Assembly (NCBI RefSeq): GCF_963668085.1 | Contig: NZ_OY764059.1 | Location: forward strand, 1,426,001 to 1,490,000 | Source of the DNA: an uncultured Ilyobacter sp. | Lineage (GTDB): Bacteria; Fusobacteriota; Fusobacteriia; Fusobacteriales; Fusobacteriaceae | Length of the DNA stretch: 64,000 nucleotides | Direction: 5' to 3' | Shown here: positions 60,838-64,000 of the stretch, in pieces | Layout: each line of letters opens with the position of its first letter | Numbering within the stretch: the stretch's first letter is position 1 | Program-made: the position numbers and the translations under genes | Notes under the pieces: generated by a model | Told to the model about the DNA's origin: nothing | Database searches by the model: none | Seen by the model: only the letters and a program-made list of their open reading frames with translations

Positions 60838-61977
60838 ATGAAAATAGCAATTCAATTTGGTGCGGGGAACATCGGACGTGGATTCATTGGTAAACTATTA
60901 TCTCAATCAGGATACAATGTATATTTTGTAGATGTAAATGAGAAAATCATAGATGAACTTAAAGCTAAAAAACAATACACAGTAGAAGTTGTAGGAGAAG
61001 CCAAGGAGGATATCCTTGTAACAAATGTAGATGGTATGATGTCAACTAGTCCTGAAGTTCTAGACCTGATATCTAAGGCGGAAATTATAACTACAGCAGT
61101 AGGACCAAATGTTCTTAAAATAATAGCAAAAACTATAGCAAAGGGAATCGAAAAAAGAATCCAAAATGGAAACAAAGAGAATCTAAACATAATTGCCTGC
61201 GAGAATATGATAAACGGTTCTACTTTCCTAAAAGAGGAAGTTGAAAAACATATATCTTCAGATGCACTAACTGAAATGACATCCCTTGTTGGGTTCCCAA
61301 ATTCAGCTGTTGACAGAATCGTTCCTCCTATGGAAGGGTCTGACGATGTACTTAGAGTTCGTGTAGAGCAGTTTAAAGAGTGGATAGTAGAAGAGACTTT
61401 ATTCAAGGGAGAAATACCTAAGATAGAGGGAATGCAACTTACAGACAACCTTATGGCTTTCGTTGAAAGAAAGCTTTTCACCTTAAACACAGGACACGCT
61501 ATAACTGCTTATCTAGGAGTTCTAAAGGGATATGAAACTGTAAAAGAGAGTATAGAGGACGAAGAGATCGCCTCTATCGTGAAAGAGGCCATGAAAGAAA
61601 GCGGAGAGGTTCTTATCAATAGATACGGTTTCGAAAGAGAAAAACACTATCAATACATCGATAAGATACTCAACAGATTTAAAAATCCTTATCTAAAAGA
61701 TGAAGTTAGCAGAGTAGGAAGAGAGCCTTTAAGAAAGCTTAGCTTCAACGACAGGCTGATAAAACCTCTAAGAGGAACTATCGAGTACAATACAAAGAAC
61801 GACAATCTAATAAAAGGTATCGCAGCAGCTTTAAAATACAGAAACCCTGCAGACGAACAAGCTATCAAATTAGAAGAAAGATTAAACAGCGATGATTTGA
61901 AAACTGCAGTTGAGGACATCACATCACTTAGCAACAAAGCTGTAATCGAGAAAATAATCGACGCTTACAAGGCTTAA
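60838..61977 (+). CDS. mtlD: Mannitol-1-phosphate 5-dehydrogenase
   Basis: A 379-residue NAD-dependent polyol dehydrogenase that oxidises mannitol-1-phosphate to fructose-6-phosphate. FGAGNIGRGFIGKLLSQSGY is the nucleotide-binding N-terminus, IACENMINGSTFLKEEV and VGFPNSAVDRIVPP are the family landmarks, and the catalytic Lys region lies near RKLFTLNTGHAITAYLG. AAGGAAGGGG precedes the ATG. It sits 22 bases after mtlA. No MtlR activator gene is in the window, so control is not visible. Confidence 0.97.
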   Translation: MKIAIQFGAGNIGRGFIGKLLSQSGYNVYFVDVNEKIIDELKAKKQYTVEVVGEAKEDILVTNVDGMMSTSPEVLDLISKAEIITTAVGPNVLKIIAKTIAKGIEKRIQNGNKENLNIIACENMINGSTFLKEEVEKHISSDALTEMTSLVGFPNSAVDRIVPPMEGSDDVLRVRVEQFKEWIVEETLFKGEIPKIEGMQLTDNLMAFVERKLFTLNTGHAITAYLGVLKGYETVKESIEDEEIASIVKEAMKESGEVLINRYGFEREKHYQYIDKILNRFKNPYLKDEVSRVGREPLRKLSFNDRLIKPLRGTIEYNTKNDNLIKGIAAALKYRNPADEQAIKLEERLNSDDLKTAVEDITSLSNKAVIEKIIDAYKA

Positions 61978-62007
61978 ATTTAAAAGCTTGAAATTTAGCC
62001 ACATCAT

Positions 62008-62048
62008 AAAAGGTGTAATTCTTATATTATTAAGAATTGCACCTTTTT
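62008..62048 (+). terminator. Terminator of the mtl operon
   Basis: AAAAGGTGTAATTCTTA pairs with TAAGAATTGCACCTTTTT around a TATTAT loop, with one mismatch, followed by T residues. The stem lies at 62008-62047. Confidence 0.85.
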
Positions 62049-62149
62049 CATTTATATAAAAAACTTCTTGAATATAAGCAGCTTGGATTTTTATCTTTTC
62101 AGATCACTTGAAGGATAAAATAGATTTAATGTGAGCATTTAGCATAAAA

Positions 62150-62176
62150 AAATAAAGCCGGAGCTAGGCTCCGGCA
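62150..62176 (-). terminator. Terminator of glmS
   Basis: On the minus strand GCCGGAGC-CTA-GCTCCGGC at 62175-62157 is followed by TTTATTTTTTT. Confidence 0.88.
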
Positions 62177-62184
62177 TCTAAATT

Positions 62185-64000
62185 TTATTCTACTGTAACT
62201 GATTTTGCTAAGTTTCTAGGTTTATCAACGTCTATTCCTCTCATGTCTGATACATGGTAGGCTAGAAGTTGAAGTGGTACAATGGCAGTTATTCCAGCAA
62301 TAAGGTCATCTGATTCAGGTATATAAATAACTTCATCAGAGATCTCTTCCACCACTGTGTTATTTTCTTGAGTAACAGATATTACATATGCACCTCTTGC
62401 CTTTACCTCTTTTATGTTAGATATAGACTTTTCAAAAAGGAAAGACTGTGTAGTTATTGCAACTACAGGGATATCATCCTCTATAAGAGCGATGGTACCA
62501 TGCTTAAGCTCTCCAGAAGCGAATGCCTCTGTGTGCATATAGGCAACTTCCTTCATTTTAAGAGAGGCCTCTGTGGCCACACTATAGTCAAGTCCTCTTC
62601 CTAGATAAAAGCCTTGAGTGCAGTCTTTTATTTTTTTAGCTATTGCTTTTATTTTATCCTCTTGAGCGAGTATTTTTTCAATTTTTTCAGGTACATCATT
62701 TAGACCCTTCAAAATAGTGGTATAATCTTCATCAGAAATTATCTCTTTTAGCTTTGCAATATAAAGTGAAAGCATATAGAAAACCACTACTTGAGTTGTA
62801 TAAGCCTTTGTAGAAGCAACAGCAATTTCAGGACCTGCCCATGTATAGATTACGTTGTCTGCCTCTCTTGCTATTGATGATCCGATAACGTTTGTTATTG
62901 CCAGTGTTTTGGCACCTTTTTTCTTGGCCTCACGAAGAGCTGCTAGAGTATCTAGAGTCTCACCAGACTGACTTACCAATATTACAAGAGTGGTTTCGTC
63001 CATAAAAGGATCTGAATATCTAAATTCTGAAGCTATATCGGCATCTGCTTTTATCTTTGCAATCTTTTGCAGTGCAAACTTTCCTTGAAGACCGGCATTG
63101 TAAGCAGTACCACATGCTATGATATAAATATCCTTTATCGCCTTGAGTTCCTCTTTCCCCAGGTTAATATCATCAAAATGGATAAGGTTATTTTCATCTA
63201 CCCTTCTTTTTATTGTCTCTCTTATTCCCTCTGGCTGTTCATTTATCTCTTTTAACATGAAATGAGGGTAGCCTGCTTTAGTAGCCTGCTCTAAAGACCA
63301 TTCGATTGTAACTTTTTCTTTTTTAATCTCATTTTTCTCTATATCATATACCTCTACAGAGTCTTTCTTCACAATACCTATCTCTCCATTTTCAAGGAAG
63401 TATACATCTTTCGTATACTTTAGAAGAGCAGGAACATCAGAAGCTATAAAGTTTTCATCTTTTCCAAGACCGATTACTAGAGGACTGTCTTTTCTGGCAC
63501 AAAATACAGTGTCTGGATATTTTGTATTTAATATTCCAAGTCCGTAAGAACCTTTTACTTTTTTTAGAACTTTCTGAATAGTTGCAAAAAAGTCCTCTTC
63601 TAAATATAAATCTAAGAGATGTGCTAGTACCTCTGTATCTGTATCAGAAAGAAACTCATATCCCTTTTCGATCAGCTCTTTTTTTATCTCTATATAGTTT
63701 TCTATTATACCGTTGTGAACAACTGAGATATTTTCACCGGTATTTGAGTGAGGGTGAGAATTTTCATCTGATGGCTTACCGTGAGTAGCCCATCTCGTAT
63801 GACCTATGGCCACATGTCCCTCTATAGGGTTTTTATCGATGTAGTCTTGCAAAATTTTCAGCCTTCCCTGCTTCTTTTTTACAATTAACTTATCCCCAGA
63901 ACTTACAGCAATACCTGCTGAGTCGTATCCCCTATACTCCAATCTGCTTAATCCGTCTAAGATAACCCCACTGGCATCTCTATCCCCTACATAACCTACG
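62185..64000 (-). CDS. glmS: Glucosamine-6-phosphate synthase, start beyond right edge
   Basis: Glutamine:fructose-6-phosphate aminotransferase, which makes glucosamine-6-phosphate for peptidoglycan, lipid A and possibly Pel precursors. The visible part starts VGYVGDRDASGVILDGL, so about the first four residues (including the catalytic Cys1 of the processed protein) lie outside the window. The glutaminase half has LEYRGYDSAGIAV and HTRWATHGKPSDENSHPH. The isomerase half has SIS domains with LVSQSGETLDTLAALREAKK and the C-terminal LAKSVTVE. Its stop is followed by a strong terminator. Confidence 0.97.
   Translation of the reverse strand, partial: VGYVGDRDASGVILDGLSRLEYRGYDSAGIAVSSGDKLIVKKKQGRLKILQDYIDKNPIEGHVAIGHTRWATHGKPSDENSHPHSNTGENISVVHNGIIENYIEIKKELIEKGYEFLSDTDTEVLAHLLDLYLEEDFFATIQKVLKKVKGSYGLGILNTKYPDTVFCARKDSPLVIGLGKDENFIASDVPALLKYTKDVYFLENGEIGIVKKDSVEVYDIEKNEIKKEKVTIEWSLEQATKAGYPHFMLKEINEQPEGIRETIKRRVDENNLIHFDDINLGKEELKAIKDIYIIACGTAYNAGLQGKFALQKIAKIKADADIASEFRYSDPFMDETTLVILVSQSGETLDTLAALREAKKKGAKTLAITNVIGSSIAREADNVIYTWAGPEIAVASTKAYTTQVVVFYMLSLYIAKLKEIISDEDYTTILKGLNDVPEKIEKILAQEDKIKAIAKKIKDCTQGFYLGRGLDYSVATEASLKMKEVAYMHTEAFASGELKHGTIALIEDDIPVVAITTQSFLFEKSISNIKEVKARGAYVISVTQENNTVVEEISDEVIYIPESDDLIAGITAIVPLQLLAYHVSDMRGIDVDKPRNLAKSVTVE

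Noticed and set aside
60903..61490. 195-codon minus-strand ORF opposite mtlD
   Set aside because: Long but Ser/Phe-rich and antisense to a highly conserved enzyme; no ribosome-binding site.
1..64000. CRISPR array, rRNA, tRNA, transposase or prophage genes
   Set aside because: No regularly spaced DNA repeats, no cloverleaf or rRNA sequence and no transposase or phage motif were recognised while reading the window.

Overview
The window is about 64 kb of low-GC DNA with tightly packed operons. It mixes outer-membrane genes (MlaA, TolC-type and RND efflux, a Lol-like ABC system, beta-barrel candidates) with features typical of anaerobic fermenters of the clostridial type: a flavin-linked [FeFe] hydrogenase, AdhE, an HrcA/CIRCE site and FMN and cobalamin riboswitches. 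That combination points to a fermentative member of the Fusobacteriota, probably near Ilyobacter or Propionigenium. This assignment is an inference from gene content. No rRNA or tRNA gene was found to confirm it.

Layout. 1-1.9 kb: spermidine synthesis (speE, cut by the left edge, and speD) and a divergent XRE-cupin regulator. 1.9-7.2 kb: housekeeping and stress genes (FMN-binding protein, ADP-ribosylglycohydrolase, tpx, tag, an SDR, aroK) and several small ORFs. 7.3-14.3 kb: a hydrogenase block with a small [2Fe-2S] protein, a PAS-containing sensory [FeFe] hydrogenase (HydS type), a PP2C-like phosphatase, then a fused NuoE-NuoF type flavoprotein subunit and the catalytic HydA. 14.4-18.7 kb: cobQ, a cobalamin riboswitch on the opposite strand with no recognisable target gene, an AIR-synthase-like protein and an aminotransferase. 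18.8-25.6 kb: an RND efflux operon whose TolC component carries an extra substrate-binding-like domain. 25.7-27.7 kb: mlaA and a lipase-like hydrolase. 27.7-28.8 kb: a structured noncoding kilobase. 28.8-31.5 kb: adhE. 31.6-33.2 kb: threonine dehydratase behind an attenuator whose leader peptide has five consecutive Ile codons. 33.2-34.4 kb: an FMN-riboswitch-controlled EamA transporter. 34.5-37.1 kb: nitroreductase and htpG (CIRCE). 37.3-42.5 kb: an Opp/Dpp peptide ABC transporter. 42.5-47.3 kb: a Lol-like ABC export operon with its own beta-barrel candidate. 47.6-48.4 kb: an MBL hydrolase. 48.5-58.5 kb: a Pel exopolysaccharide operon. 58.9-62 kb: mtlA-mtlD. The right edge cuts glmS.

Most striking is the Pel operon. 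PelA is split into separate hydrolase and deacetylase genes. PelD keeps an RxxD motif expected to bind c-di-GMP. No PelB or PelC is seen, and a beta-barrel candidate instead overlaps the last pel gene. PelG (a flippase-like membrane protein normally near 455 residues) is extended in frame by a lipobox-like membrane segment and about 390 residues of nested 18- and 5-residue Gly/Tyr/Asp repeats. This could be a lineage-specific periplasmic or outer-membrane arm of the Pel machine.

Metabolically the region fits a sugar- and mannitol-fermenting anaerobe that disposes of electrons as H2 and ethanol. Glucosamine-6-phosphate synthesis (glmS) and a hexosamine-based polymer exporter (pel) are also present. 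Regulatory RNA is prominent: a translation-coupled Ile attenuator, an FMN riboswitch and an apparently orphan cobalamin riboswitch with its own terminator.
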